Assembly: GCA_027604185.1 (NCBI GenBank) | Contig: JADGKB010000028.1 | Coordinates: 1-64,000, forward strand | Source of the DNA: Boothiomyces macroporosus | Lineage: Eukaryota; Chytridiomycota; Chytridiomycetes; Rhizophydiales; Terramycetaceae | Reading direction: 5' to 3' | DNA length: 64,000 nt | Shown here: piece by piece, positions 23,423 to 33,724 of the stretch | How positions within the stretch are numbered: the stretch's first letter is position 1 | Layout: every line of letters starts with the position of its first letter | Notes under the pieces: generated by a model | Told to the model about the DNA's origin: nothing | The model's database searches: none | What the model saw: the letters and a program-made list of their open reading frames with translations, nothing else | Made by a program: the position numbers and the translations under genes

Positions 23423-23543
23423 CTTTGCTTTTCTTGATTTCGAAAAAAACTAAAAATACTAACATTGAGTAAGAAAATAATGATCATTGGCAATATCGAT
23501 TCTATGAATGAATAATTTGATGTCATGTTTGACATTTGTAATG

Positions 23544-24443
23544 ATGTCAGCACCACTTGCCAAAATGTCAGAAACGACAAATACCACAGCGGATATCAAC
23601 CTTCCTTCACTGGAAAAAGAAGGGGCAGACGAGAGAAAGGTTATCATAGCGGAAAAGAAACCAAGAGCGCAAACATGCAGAGAGAGGAAACCTGTCAAAA
23701 TTGAAAGACCAAAGTCAAGTAAATCGACAGGCGATCTCAGCGATTCAAAGGATCCGTTTGCCTATAGACACTTTCATACATTCTTTCCATCTTGCAATAG
23801 ATTGTTGGCAAAGAAATGGGAGGATCGTGCGAAATCAATGCACCTGCAAAAACTACACGAAGCGAAGCCTACTATTGACAACGCACCGCCAAAAATCTAT
23901 CCTCATCTAGAAATAAGATTAAAAAAGCTCAAGCTTGAAGAAGGTCGGTCGTTTTTAATTCAGATAGGATGGAAGATATTGAAAGAAAAAATCACATCCT
24001 CTTGAAACGAATTGCAGACCAAATGTCAAAAAATGGGGATAAAAAACCTGCTAATAGAAACTCGACAGAGCGAAAATGCCAAAGTTCTTTGTCTGGGGAT
24101 AAAAGGCGAAGGGACCAAATTCTAATTGCCACTCAGAACGCTGTAAGAGTAACTTAAGATAGGAAATATTTAACAGAATCCAAAACAAGCCACCACACTA
24201 CCTTCGACAGAATTGGTTGCTTGACAGAAGGCAAAATCTTGATTATTTAAAGAGTATATCCGAATATCCGCAGATCTATATCAAACGAATCAAAGAGTTT
24301 GACGACAACAAATCGTTTGCAAAGTTGAGACGAAACTCGTACAAGCCTTACTCTGAAAAGATAGGTAAACATAAACTGACAAAGAAAGAATGATTTCTGC
24401 CTTCAATGAAACGTATATCGATGAGTCTATTTCGTCCAACTAA
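23544..24443 (+). CDS. CFAP97: CFAP97/hemingway-family protein
   Basis: Four exons over three 20-nt introns give 279 aa. The conserved KIAA1430 core is seen: LLAKKWEDRAKSMHLQKLHE, then KPTIDNAPPKIYPHLEIRLK and KKLKLEED joined over intron 1 to RMEDIERKNHILLKRIADQM. In animals and algae this core belongs to CFAP97 and CFAP97D proteins, linked to cilia. The remainder (NKPPHYLRQNWLLDRRQNLD and on) looks like a fuller CFAP97D-type tail. Two ATGs lie just upstream in frame (23520, 23541); 23544 is chosen by position only. Confidence 0.85.
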
Positions 24444-24468
24444 ACATTTTATTTTTCAATGATTGATT

Positions 24469-25336
24469 TTAAAACATTCGTTCTTCCACTCCGCCAGTTC
24501 CAACCTCTTCTGCTATTCCTTCTACATTCTTCTTGATAAAGGCCAATTTCTTTTGCAAAACCTTCAAGCCTGCAATAATCGCTTCTTGCGGTTTTAAAGC
24601 TCCTGTAGTTTCTACATTGTAGTAAAACTTGTTTGGTTTTGCTAAATAATCAAAAGGCTCATCTTCCGCTGGTTCTTCTTCTAATTCTCCATTCTTTGAA
24701 ACGGGCCATTCTGATTTCACATCATCTTCTACCCAATAAGTGGTGTGTCGAAGTCTATTGTGTGGATCATATTCAAAAGCAACTGCAGCACAAGGGGACC
24801 ACTTGGCATGTTCTTTGGCAATACCTTTCTTTGCGATACACCTTAATGAAATTTCCTGCCCCTTTACCAATTTTGCAATCAGAATTCCAGAGTCGCTTTC
24901 TGACGTAATGGGTTTAATCTGCTGGTGTACTGATATCAAATCGTTAGACGTAACTGATCTACTCTCTTGATCGCACTTTACGTTTAAATGCAATTCAACG
25001 GAGCACGAAGGGCAATATTGTTGGCAACTACATTCCCTACTTGTGAATGGGATCATTGTATCAACATCAGATGAAAATAAAGGTATTAGTCCTAATCTAT
25101 GTGCAATAAATTCGTCAGTTAGTACGGACTATGGTCAACGAGATTCTTACTGTATTATTTTCAAACTCTACCAAATCAATAGCCATCGTAGTTACCTCTG
25201 CAATCATTGCTCTGCGGATTGCGTTCGCTACAGACAAGTCAGTATTGCTTAGGATAAAGGATATACTTTCCTGGTCTTGTCCTGTAATTGACACAAATGG
25301 CTTATTTGCGTTTTGAGTGAAATTAGAATAGTTCAT
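24469..25336 (-). CDS. RPB3: RNA polymerase II subunit RPB3
   Basis: The alpha-like subunit of Pol II that dimerises with Rpb11. Two exons over a 22-nt intron give 281 aa. The N-terminal dimerisation motif SNTDLSVANAIRRAMIAEV is followed by VEFENNT, joined over the intron to SVLTDEFIAHRLGLIPL. The zinc loop SRECSCQQYCPSC has the four-cysteine arrangement of Rpb3. Later blocks are KGIAKEHAKWSPCAAVAFEY and FYYNVETTGALKPQEAIIAG. The match is to Rpb3 rather than Rpc40, given the Cys loop and the WSPCAAVAFEYDP block. Confidence 0.96.
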
Positions 25337-25379
25337 GAGATTGGGGAAAAAAGTAAAAAATAATCTAAATTATTTACTA

Positions 25380-25862
25380 TCAATCGGAATCCTCTAAAAA
25401 CGGAGATATCACTTTCTTCTTTTTCACTGGCAAAGCAACCTTCTTTTGAATATTGGAATTTATCCGCTTTTCCTTCAACTTTTCAATCTTCTTGCTTAAT
25501 TTTATTTGCGATTTCAGCTGATCTACTACAAAAAGCCTCTCGTGCAACTCCTTTTCATCCTCTGGCTGATGCGGTGCTTCTGGTTCATTTTCTGCTGTAA
25601 GCTCGTTGATTTCTTGTTCAAAAAGTGCCATCTCTTTCTCAAAATCAATCTCTTTTTGATCTTTCGGTGCTTGAATAATAACAGCAGCATTACTGTGCGA
25701 TGCAGTGATCGACTGTTTCTTGCTCTGGTAAAAATCTGATGGAACTTGAACTTTATCTGGTGGTGCTTCATCGGTTGGCTGGATAGGTTCTGCTGAAACC
25801 TCTTTTTTAGCTGAATTCCTTTTTGCTAACTGCTGTTTTAATAATGCCCTCGCATCCGCCAT
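25380..25862 (-). CDS. ZNF830-like protein without the zinc finger
   Basis: Single exon, 160 aa. The N-terminus ADARALLKQQLAKRN, the middle VPSDFYQSKKQ and the acidic stretch DFEKEMALFEQEINELTAEN, followed by a basic coiled coil (LKSQIKLSKKIEKLKEKR), recall the C-terminal part of ZNF830/CCDC16, a spliceosome-linked protein. No C2H2 finger is present. The start at MADARALL (25862) is chosen over an upstream in-frame ATG at 25913 because it is where the likely family similarity begins. The family call is tentative. Confidence 0.5.
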   Translation of the reverse strand: MADARALLKQQLAKRNSAKKEVSAEPIQPTDEAPPDKVQVPSDFYQSKKQSITASHSNAAVIIQAPKDQKEIDFEKEMALFEQEINELTAENEPEAPHQPEDEKELHERLFVVDQLKSQIKLSKKIEKLKEKRINSNIQKKVALPVKKKKVISPFLEDSD

Positions 25863-25896
25863 AAAAGAAATTTCAAGAAAATATTTTTGCGCAAAG

Positions 25897-27558
25897 CTAT
25901 TTATTTGATTCACTCAAACTGATTGCCAGTGCTAGATCCATCATTTCTTGCTCTGATAGCTGGTCCGGAACTTCCTGGAGATTGTCTCTGGACAGAATCA
26001 TTGCATATGACAAAAGGTCTTCTTCACACATTTGATGGACATTTGGGTCTCCATTATATTTTAATATTCGGTCATTCATTTTGCCTTTCAAGCTTTTCTC
26101 TGTCTTAATTTCCTCTAGCGCGTCAACCACTTCTTCATACAGTTCTTCTGCATTCAAGCTAGTGTTTCGGGGAACCTGGATTGGAATCTTTATCTTATTT
26201 CTACTTCGTTGTGATTTTTTCTTTGGGGGCTGTCTAAATTCCCAAGAAACAACAAGTGGGCCCTGACTGCAAATAATGGATTTCGCTGATACAATCAGGT
26301 TACTAACTCTTTTGTCCTCTGCTAAACTTCTGCTTCTAAAATTAAAGTTTCTAATCAATTTAAATTCAATAGTGTCTGAAATACATATTGTTCCATCTGA
26401 AGAGCCCGTTACCATAAAAAATTCGTTCAATACAATTGTCGACACTGGCGCAAAATGTAGACTCTGGGTGACTATTTGCGCTTTCCTTATTTCAACATTA
26501 AGGATCCTGATGGAGACTTCTCCGGTGCTGTATCCCAGAACTAGGATCGAATTTGAGTTTGCAATATTGCGTTGTTTCATTGAAAAATAGCTGCAACTTA
26601 TAGTCTTCTTTGATGCTAGTTCTATCAGGGTAATTTCGTCATTTTTTCTACAATACAATCCATTAGTGCACACAATATACTGCTCTTGATCGTTCACCAC
26701 ATGGATTGATTTTGGGTCCAAAAGCTCGATATTAATTTCATGGCAGAGCTTCAGCCCTGAGCTGTTTTCGAATTGGTAATATTTCTGATTGTCCAGGACG
26801 TACATGTAGTTTTCATATACTTGCAGTAGTCTAATTTCATTTTCCAGAATAAGTTTTGTAGCAATTTGCCCAGTAGAAAGGTTCCATAATATTAAATCAT
26901 TTGTTGAAATTGAAATTGCAAAATTATCTCCAGTAAGCTTCACAAACCTCACTCGTGAATTATGGCGGTCTTCTAGCAGCTCTAAATCGCTCCATATTCC
27001 ACTATATTTAGAAACAAGTATTCTCCCATTTAAACACCCAATAATTATACGCTCGCTGGATTAAACCTGTAGTACTTTGACATATCTATAGATCCAATAC
27101 GGGTTTGTTCGAATATTCTTGAAGCAAAAAGTGCGTTGCGGTAAACTTTACCAGTAGAAGGATTACAAAAAGTTACAACCCCGGTTGCCAGCGAACACAA
27201 TGCAATGTCTCCGGATCCTAGTTGCTGAATATAATCTACAACTGAAATCCTCGGATCAAACTTGAACGATTGAATATTTCCGTTCCAATTTTTATGCAGT
27301 TCCAGACGAGAAAGGTATTCAGCTTTCCACTTATCACTTATACGTCTAGATTAGTTTGTTCAACCTCTTTGGATTTCCTCCAAAATGGTATTCAAATGCA
27401 ACCTTCCAAGAAGAATCGTCGCTAATAATTCTGTTCCAGGACTTACACACTCCCAATATTAATTTCTGATTTTAAACACCTATTACCCTATCTGTTGCAG
27501 GTAATATTGCAAATACATATATCAAAATTTCTATAGGTAGCTGGAAAACGTGAGTCAT
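25897..27558 (-). CDS. F-box/WD40-like protein with C-terminal UIM
   Basis: A probable substrate receptor of an SCF ubiquitin ligase. Four exons over introns of 21, 19 and 20 nt give 533 aa. The F-box is built across intron 1: QLPIEILIYVFAILPATDRK, then LILGVCKSWNRIISDDSSWK. A beta-propeller-like region follows, with blades such as NFAISISTNDLILWNLSTGQ and FFMVTGSSDGTICISDTIEF. A basic linker leads to a ubiquitin-interacting motif at the very end (QEMMDLALAISLSE). The propeller repeats are weak and I count no firm number. F-box plus propeller plus UIM in one chain is uncommon. Confidence 0.75.
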
Positions 27559-27707
27559 CAAAATATTTTGGGGAAAAATTAATGCACCAAGAATTCCACA
27601 TTAAAATAAGTCCAGCGATGGCCAATTACTCATAGTGCTGCTATAGTATTATTTTAATGTAAACATGTGGTCGGCGAGACCGTAGTTTGTATCCGCCCGC
27701 ATGGGGT

Positions 27708-27714
27708 TATAAAA
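27708..27714 (+). promoter_or_regulatory. TATA box of the patatin-like lipase gene
   Basis: TATAAAA 34 bp before the lipase ATG at 27748, at the same spacing as the NAD kinase TATA box. It is preceded by a GC-richer patch (GACCGTAGTTTGTATCCGCC), unusual in this AT-rich window. Confidence 0.5.
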
Positions 27715-27747
27715 GCAACCTGAGACAAAAAATATCTATTATTTGAA

Positions 27748-29564
27748 ATGAAGAGAAAAAATAAGAAGCAAAGGAAGAGAGCCTCTGAATATCCCATGGG
27801 CAAGCCGAATTCGGATTATACAGACACAGAGTCAACAACAACCTTGGAGAACCATTTACCCCACAAAATCAGCAGCGTATACAAACAGAAAAAGAAAGCA
27901 TCGTCGTCACTCACTTTCTACATTGTACAATACCCAATTTTATTCTTCTCTATTGGGATGATGATATTCAATTTGGTATGCTACACAGTAGCAAGATTTT
28001 GCGTAATGATTGCAGAGTTTGTCATAGATGGCCTTTCAAGGCATCGAAAGTTACGTTTAAAGCTCAAGGAAGCCACTACTTATGGGGAATGGCTGGATAT
28101 TGCAAAAAGACTGGATGAAAAAATGGGACTAAATAAATGGAGAAATGAGCCAAATGAAGAGTACGCATTCGATGAAGAGTTACTGATTACAATGTCCAGT
28201 CGCATGAAGAATGGGCTACAAAATAGTGATTTAAACAGCTTGTGTAATATACTCCAGTACGAAGTGTGTAAACAAGACTTTGCAGGAATCGAACATGAAT
28301 TACTGTACTCTCGATGCTTTTCAGGTACTAAACATTCCATTGAAGAGTATCTATCACTTGTTGACAGATCGCTAGATTTCGTTGCTGAATCCAGCCAGCT
28401 CTCAAAGAACGAAAAATATGCCATATTTAAACAGATATCCATGACTTATGGTCGAACAGCTCTCTGTTTAAGTGGTGGTGCAACTCTAACTTATTTCCAC
28501 CGTAAGTATATCATTAATTATAGTGGGTGTTATCAAGTCACTTTTGGATGAAAAATTATTGCCAAATATCGTATCTGGTACAAGCGCAGGTTCTTTAATG
28601 GCAGCTATGGTTGCGGTAAGAACTGATGAGGAAATCCGATCGGAGGTTTTTGTACCTGATTTCGTTGATCATGTTCGATGTTGCCATGTTCCTTTGCAAA
28701 CTCGACTAAAGAACTTTTACAATAGAGGAGCTCTTTTTGACGAGGAACTATTCAGACAAGAAGCATTATGGTTCTGCAAAGGAAATATGACCTTCTTGGA
28801 AGCTTTCAAGAAAACTGGTCGAGTTTTGAATATAAGTGTGGTTTCCAACGAATCACACTCCAAGTTAAAAGTAAGATCCTTCTTATATGTAGGTATTAAA
28901 CCATATCAATGCCCCACAAGTTACGATTGCCTCTGCAGTTGTTGCATCAAGCGCTGTTCCATTTGTATTGCCTCCATGTGAACTGAAAATGAAGGATGAA
29001 CTGGGAAATATTGTTCCTTATTACTCTGCTGGAAAACTGTGGAGAGATGGCTCATTGGTATCTGATATCCCTGAAAAAGAGCTCAATCAATCCTTCCGGG
29101 TAAAGTATATTATTGTCTCTCAAGTTAATCCACACATTTCGCTGTTCTTCTTTAGTCCAAAAGGATCTGCAGGTTGTCCTCCAATGCAAAGATCTGGAAG
29201 AGGATGGTAACTTTATCCTAAATATAGGCGGGGCGGATTTATCGCATCTTCGATTGTTCAATACTTCTTACTGGACCTCCATAAATGGCTAACTTTTCTA
29301 AGAGACATGGACTTGATGCCAAAAATTATGGACTCAAATGTTTCAAACATATGGCTACAGAGTTTTGCTGGTAATGTAACGATTTTACCTCCAAATCCTA
29401 CAATAGGGGATTTGACCAGATTAGTTACAGACCCCGATAAAGATCGTCTGGATAAGTTTTTGGCTGACGGGCAACTATATACTTGGCCGAAAATTGCTAT
29501 GATTGCAAATCGCTATAAGAACGAAAAGAAAATTCTGCAGCTACTTGACAGGTTTAAAAATTAA
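27748..29564 (+). CDS. Patatin-like triacylglycerol lipase (Tgl3/4/5 type)
   Basis: Probable lipid-droplet lipase. Four exons over introns of 22, 22 and 21 nt give 583 aa. The N-terminal DUF3336-type region holds a membrane stretch (YIVQYPILFFSIGMMIFNLV) and YGEWLDIAKRLDEKMGLNKW. The patatin core has the oxyanion segment LSGGATLTYFHLG, joined over intron 1, the nucleophile elbow GTSAGS and the second dyad residue in WRDGSLVSDIP (DGS, as in yeast Tgl enzymes, rather than DGG). After intron 2, NAPQVTIASAVVASSAVPFV and VNPHISLFFFSPKGSAG match the fungal family. Yeast Tgl4/Tgl5 are far longer, so length is closer to Tgl3. Confidence 0.93.
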
Positions 29565-31003
29565 TATATAATATCCAATATCATCCATCTAGTACTCATG
29601 TATATCTACAACTAAATATACCGCAAAGTAAATCAGTCAGAATTAGTATAATATAAGTTACTGAGAAGTAACTGATTCTTGTTATGCAATGAAAACATTC
29701 TAATTTTTGAAGTTACCAATGTTTTTTACAGGATCCAAAAATATTGCGTTAATTTTCGATAGCTTAAAGTTTTTCGATAAAAACTAATTCTATGTAGAAG
29801 CAAATTTAAATGTTTTCAAATTTTGGTGGTTAGACAAATCGTATACAAAAAAGTAGACAAATTCTATACAAATTTACAAAACCGGAGTTTTTACGCTACC
29901 AATTGAAATATGTGGTTCTAACAAGTCTTCTCAGCCACATATGATTGACCTGTTTGATCATCTCCTAATAAATTTTAATCTCTAAATTCAACTGGAATAA
30001 TTTTTGATTCTTTGCAGAAACCTATTTTAAATTGCGACCGTTGTCAAAAGCTCATTGTTTTCTCAGTTACACCGTTCATGATGGGTGGGATAGTTAAATA
30101 TTCTAGGATAGAAATATAGAGATATTTTTTACTCATTCCATTACCCTGCTCCAACAGAAGTAACGATTATTTTCTAACAGAGTTAGTATTTGCGGTACAT
30201 AGTCAAAAGTTCTGATCCATTTACTTTCTTATAAGTTGAAACATTTGAAAGTGTTAATTCAGCGTAGATAAACCTTATGTTCAAAGTATGGAGTTTCCTG
30301 AATCTGTACATGTTGGATTCATTTCCAATTGGTAGTCCTATGGAAAGTTGATTTAAATCAAAGTTATTCATATCTGCATTTCTGGGGACGCAGATTCTTT
30401 CTAGAAGCTCACATTGGTTGTAACCTCACTTGACTTATATTTTCCATCATTTTGGTTGAACAGAAATTCTCATTATAGTTTGAAAGCAATTAGTATCGCT
30501 TTTGAATTCAAAAGTTTTCTATTCACATTCTTAAACTAAGATAACTCAGACTGTAAATTTTAAACCCTTAATATCAAGTGATATTCTTAAATTTTATTTT
30601 AATTGTTGAGTTAAGTGTTTAGTCCTTGGAGCAATGAGTGATGTCCTTTAAAATTTTCCCTCAAACGTCTGCCACTCTTTCAAAAGTTGAATTCTAATAT
30701 TGAATATATCTTTTGGTTTCTCTATCCATACATTCGACTGGAGTCTCATTTCTCATTAAAAGGAATGAAAAAGATTGAATACTATTTTTTGCACTTATTG
30801 GAGGTGAAGGAAAACGTATACAAGATTTTATACAATGGATTTATTTCAAATTGAATATTAAGCAGCTTTGCTATTAAGTAATTTAAGTTGAACATGTTTA
30901 TTACGATCAAAACATTTTCTATACTTGTCACAAAGTAACACAGAAAATGATTACCACACAAGTATTTTAACACTACCAAATCTGTGGTTAGAGTAATTGT
31001 TCT
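29565..31003. other. Gene-poor AT-rich region left of the transposon
   Basis: Over 1.4 kb without a supportable gene, exceptional here. Short minus-strand ORFs (30183-30371, 30782-30979) lack recognisable domains. An imperfect direct repeat (TAGACAAAT then CG or TC then TATACAAA) occurs at 29831-29849 and 29854-29872. A short hairpin, AGTTACT-GAGA-AGTAACT, lies near 29655. Motifs like GTTTTTACGCTACCAATT near 29887 reappear in similar form near 33414, on the other side of the transposon in the same orientation. This may be non-coding element DNA or decayed sequence. Confidence 0.4.
29831..29872 (+). repeat. Two-copy imperfect direct repeat, 23-bp period
   Basis: Two 19-bp copies, TAGACAAATCGTATACAAA and TAGACAAATTCTATACAAA, separated by AAAG. 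They differ at two positions. They lie in the gene-poor left flank of the transposon. Subterminal repeats of this kind can bind a transposase, but nothing here proves that. Confidence 0.6.
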
Positions 31004-31798
31004 TTAATGGGCGAGGTTTCTTTGACTCCAACTTATTACATTAACGCAAATAACATGAAAAGTGTAGTCGTGACTTCGAAATTCTAAGGCCATGAATCTC
31101 CAGTCTTTCATCCGTTTGTTTACTCGCTCAATATCCTGTCTCTTTTTGGAGAGTTTATAATTCATCCTTCGTTGATCTGGAGTGATATTTAATCCTTTGG
31201 TTGGAGCCAAAATTCTGCTTGATTCACCGACGTATCCTTTATCTCCTATCAATAGTTTCGTACTTGGTACCATAAATGTGAGGCGATGGCGGAAAACACT
31301 GATATCACTGTATGCGCCTTTGTAAGGGCCGTTTACCAAGATGATTCTTTTAGGCTTACAATACGAAACCACTATTTCATACTTTAATGCATAAAATTTG
31401 TCCTTTCCCGACCAGTACTGCCAACATTCAAGTGTGGGTTTCTGGATTTTGCATCGCGTTACATCCACAGATCCGATAAATGTTTTGTCAGGGTTAATTT
31501 GGTTGAAATCAGTAGGAAACCCTGGAAGACACTGGTTTAGTTCGGTAATGGTTTTGACAACATACTTTTTGTAGGTTTTCACATCAACTTTGAATATAGT
31601 TGCAGCAATTAGTAGCACTGGATATCGTTTCAGGTAAAACAGAGCCCAGAGTAGATGTATTTCTTTGGTTTTCTTGCTTTCTGGAATTGCATCCCAAACC
31701 TTCTTTGTAGTATCTGGATCAAATCCGAAATAAACTTTGAAGGTCGCTTCATCCCCATAGTCAATATATGGCTGGGATATATCCAAATATTCAGACAT
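31004..31798 (-). CDS. DDE-superfamily transposase (Harbinger/DDE_Tnp_4-like)
   Basis: Single exon, 264 aa from the ATG at 31798. Likely catalytic residues: D in GSVDVTRC (about residue 112), D in YKGAYSDISVFR (about 167), and E in DIERVNKRMKDWRF (about 224), with LLIGDKGYVG between them. The short N-terminal helical region (LLWALFYLKRYPVLLIAATI) resembles the helix-turn-helix that precedes the catalytic core in this family. It is shorter than most Harbinger transposases (350-450 aa), chiefly at the N-terminus, yet the frame is intact. Confidence 0.8.
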   Translation of the reverse strand: MSEYLDISQPYIDYGDEATFKVYFGFDPDTTKKVWDAIPESKKTKEIHLLWALFYLKRYPVLLIAATIFKVDVKTYKKYVVKTITELNQCLPGFPTDFNQINPDKTFIGSVDVTRCKIQKPTLECWQYWSGKDKFYALKYEIVVSYCKPKRIILVNGPYKGAYSDISVFRHRLTFMVPSTKLLIGDKGYVGESSRILAPTKGLNITPDQRRMNYKLSKKRQDIERVNKRMKDWRFMALEFRSHDYTFHVICVNVISWSQRNLAH

Positions 31799-31953
31799 CA
31801 CTAAAACTAAATTTCATAGGTAGTGCAAATACTAAATTTTAAATTAGTGTGTCACCTCAACGAGATTCACGTTGACTAATATTAAATAATATTTTTAGCG
31901 CAGGGATATTTTGCTAAAATAAATTAGTGCACTAAAACTTTACTATCTTGAAT

Positions 31954-32658
31954 ATGGCACGAACTAAAGGCAGTGACAACAAGAAACCTCCATATCATAA
32001 GTGGACTGCTGAAGAGAAACAACTTGCATTCAATTGGCACAAAAAAGGTTACCCACCTGCACGAATAGCGGACGAGAAATTACCCCATCTCAGACCTGGC
32101 CAAATCTCTAGCATGATAAATAATTCACGACTCAAGAAGCAGGTCAAAACTGGTACCATTAGCAACCCAATAGCTACTTCTGCACTCGAAGAAGAGTTGG
32201 ACGAAGATGTAGATGACGACGTTGTGCTTGTAGAAGATGATGCTAGTGACACCTCACCAGTGGATCTATTCTCTAACTTTATCAAAAACAATATTGTGTA
32301 CACGTACGAAAGCAACTCGCATTTGTTTGTCTTCATTAGACTGTTCGAAGATATGGAATTGAAAGTCGGCCCCATCCAGCAATTTGGATTGACTATCCAA
32401 ATGAAATTCCCTCCAATCCCTAAAAAAATCCTCAATCTCATTGGTTTGCCTGCTCAAGATCTAAATATCGTCAATCGTCAATTCGAAGAAGATAGGAACG
32501 AGTTGGAATTTCTGGTCCCTTCATCCAAAGAATTATGTCGCAGTCAAGATAAATATGATAAAAAAATCGTACAATTGGATACTAGTAGGGAAGGTAGCCC
32601 AGTTCTTGTCAAATGGGCAATTATCAAAATTGAATTTTACACTAAATTTGGTCAATGA
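31954..32658 (+). CDS. Myb/SANT-like DNA-binding protein of the transposon
   Basis: Single exon, 234 aa from the ATG at 31954. Residues ~10-65 are a SANT/Myb-like three-helix domain (YHKWTAEEKQLAFNWHKKGY, then ARIADEKLPHLRPGQISSMI). An acidic linker follows (EEELDEDVDDDVVLVEDDA), then a domain I do not recognise (about 90-234). Divergent pairing with the transposase suggests it is the accessory DNA-binding partner. A host transcription factor is less likely given the lack of introns and the location. Confidence 0.65.
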   Translation: MARTKGSDNKKPPYHKWTAEEKQLAFNWHKKGYPPARIADEKLPHLRPGQISSMINNSRLKKQVKTGTISNPIATSALEEELDEDVDDDVVLVEDDASDTSPVDLFSNFIKNNIVYTYESNSHLFVFIRLFEDMELKVGPIQQFGLTIQMKFPPIPKKILNLIGLPAQDLNIVNRQFEEDRNELEFLVPSSKELCRSQDKYDKKIVQLDTSREGSPVLVKWAIIKIEFYTKFGQ

Positions 32659-33724
32659 TCGTGACTGGCAGCTTGGAATTGAAGTTGAAAATCTGTAATA
32701 AATCTGATTCATTTATTTAAAAGATCAATTTTCATTCTTTGGAGTTTTTCTCAATTTTCCTTTACCTCCACTGGTATTGAATATTTTAAATTAAAAATGA
32801 GATAAATGATATGTGAATTCACCGTTTGATGTATGTCTACCTTACACAATCAATGATTGGAGCCAAATTTGTTTGATATTGAATTTATTTCTTTTTGGTG
32901 CAAATATCAATCAAAATCAAGCCCCTTTAATACACTATTTACAGGAAATAGCATAAGTAAAAAGAAAGTACATGTTTGAAGTTCATTTAGTGATAGATAA
33001 TTTTAATTAAACCGTAATCTGGTTTTAGATTTTTAGATTGCCTTATGCTGCAATATTAAAATAGTTGGGAAATTCTTTTTGAATATCCTCGCACATAGAA
33101 AGGATAGTTGAGAGAAAACATTAAGTTCGACGCGAAATGCTCTGTTTTTGTCAAAGAATTCGAAAGTGAAAAAATGAACTCTGGCAATGCGAAGGTAAAT
33201 GGATGGCGATATCGTTGCCATGGGGAAAATTGTTATATGAACAAAAATCATCATTCTGATTAGTACACTTTTAGTCTAGTGGAAATTGAACTTGCCAAAT
33301 ATTGATTATCATATTGCCTCATTTGAATGAACAATACAACTTTGTGTTTCGGATGATCAAAGATACTTCTGTTCCAGGAAAGTTGAATTTCTAGTGAAGT
33401 AATACTTGGCGTTTTTCATGCTACCGATTACACTCAATTACTTTAGGAAGAGCACGATTTCGAATATTCATTTAGAATTGTCGTTAATATCGTGGTTTTA
33501 AAAGTATTAAGTAGCTCGCTCTATATAAGTCAATAATACCACAGATTGCAAATGATTGAGCTGCAATAGTTACAAAACGCAGTTTGAAGGAGAAAAGGCT
33601 GAATTCATAATGTATTATCGGCCATTCAGTTCTTTTTATTGAAGAACAGACATACTTCAACTGCAGTTAGATTTCACATATATTTTAATCAAGCCACACA
33701 CTTGCCACTTTTAACTTTTTTTGT
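32659..33724. other. Gene-poor AT-rich region right of the transposon
   Basis: About 1.07 kb with no convincing coding sequence on either strand; the longest minus ORF (33033-33254) looks random. With the 1.4-kb left flank it frames the transposon in the largest gene-free zone of the window. No inverted match to the left flank was found by eye. Confidence 0.4.

Larger units (their letters stand above)
31004..32658. mobile_element. PIF/Harbinger-like DNA transposon (two divergent genes)
   Basis: A DDE transposase gene (minus) and a Myb/SANT-like gene (plus) diverge from a 155-bp AT-rich spacer. That two-gene layout is the hallmark of PIF/Harbinger elements, in which the Myb-like protein helps the transposase. 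Both genes are single-exon, with none of the 20-nt introns found in neighbours, as expected of a newcomer. The spacer has repeated AAATTAGTG and ACTAAAAC words. I could not find terminal inverted repeats or the 3-bp target duplication, so the true ends are unknown and probably lie within the gene-poor flanks. Confidence 0.7.

Noticed and set aside
30183..30979. Two small minus-strand ORFs in the gene-poor block
   Set aside because: No domain, no intron signals, and composition as expected from AT-rich non-coding DNA.
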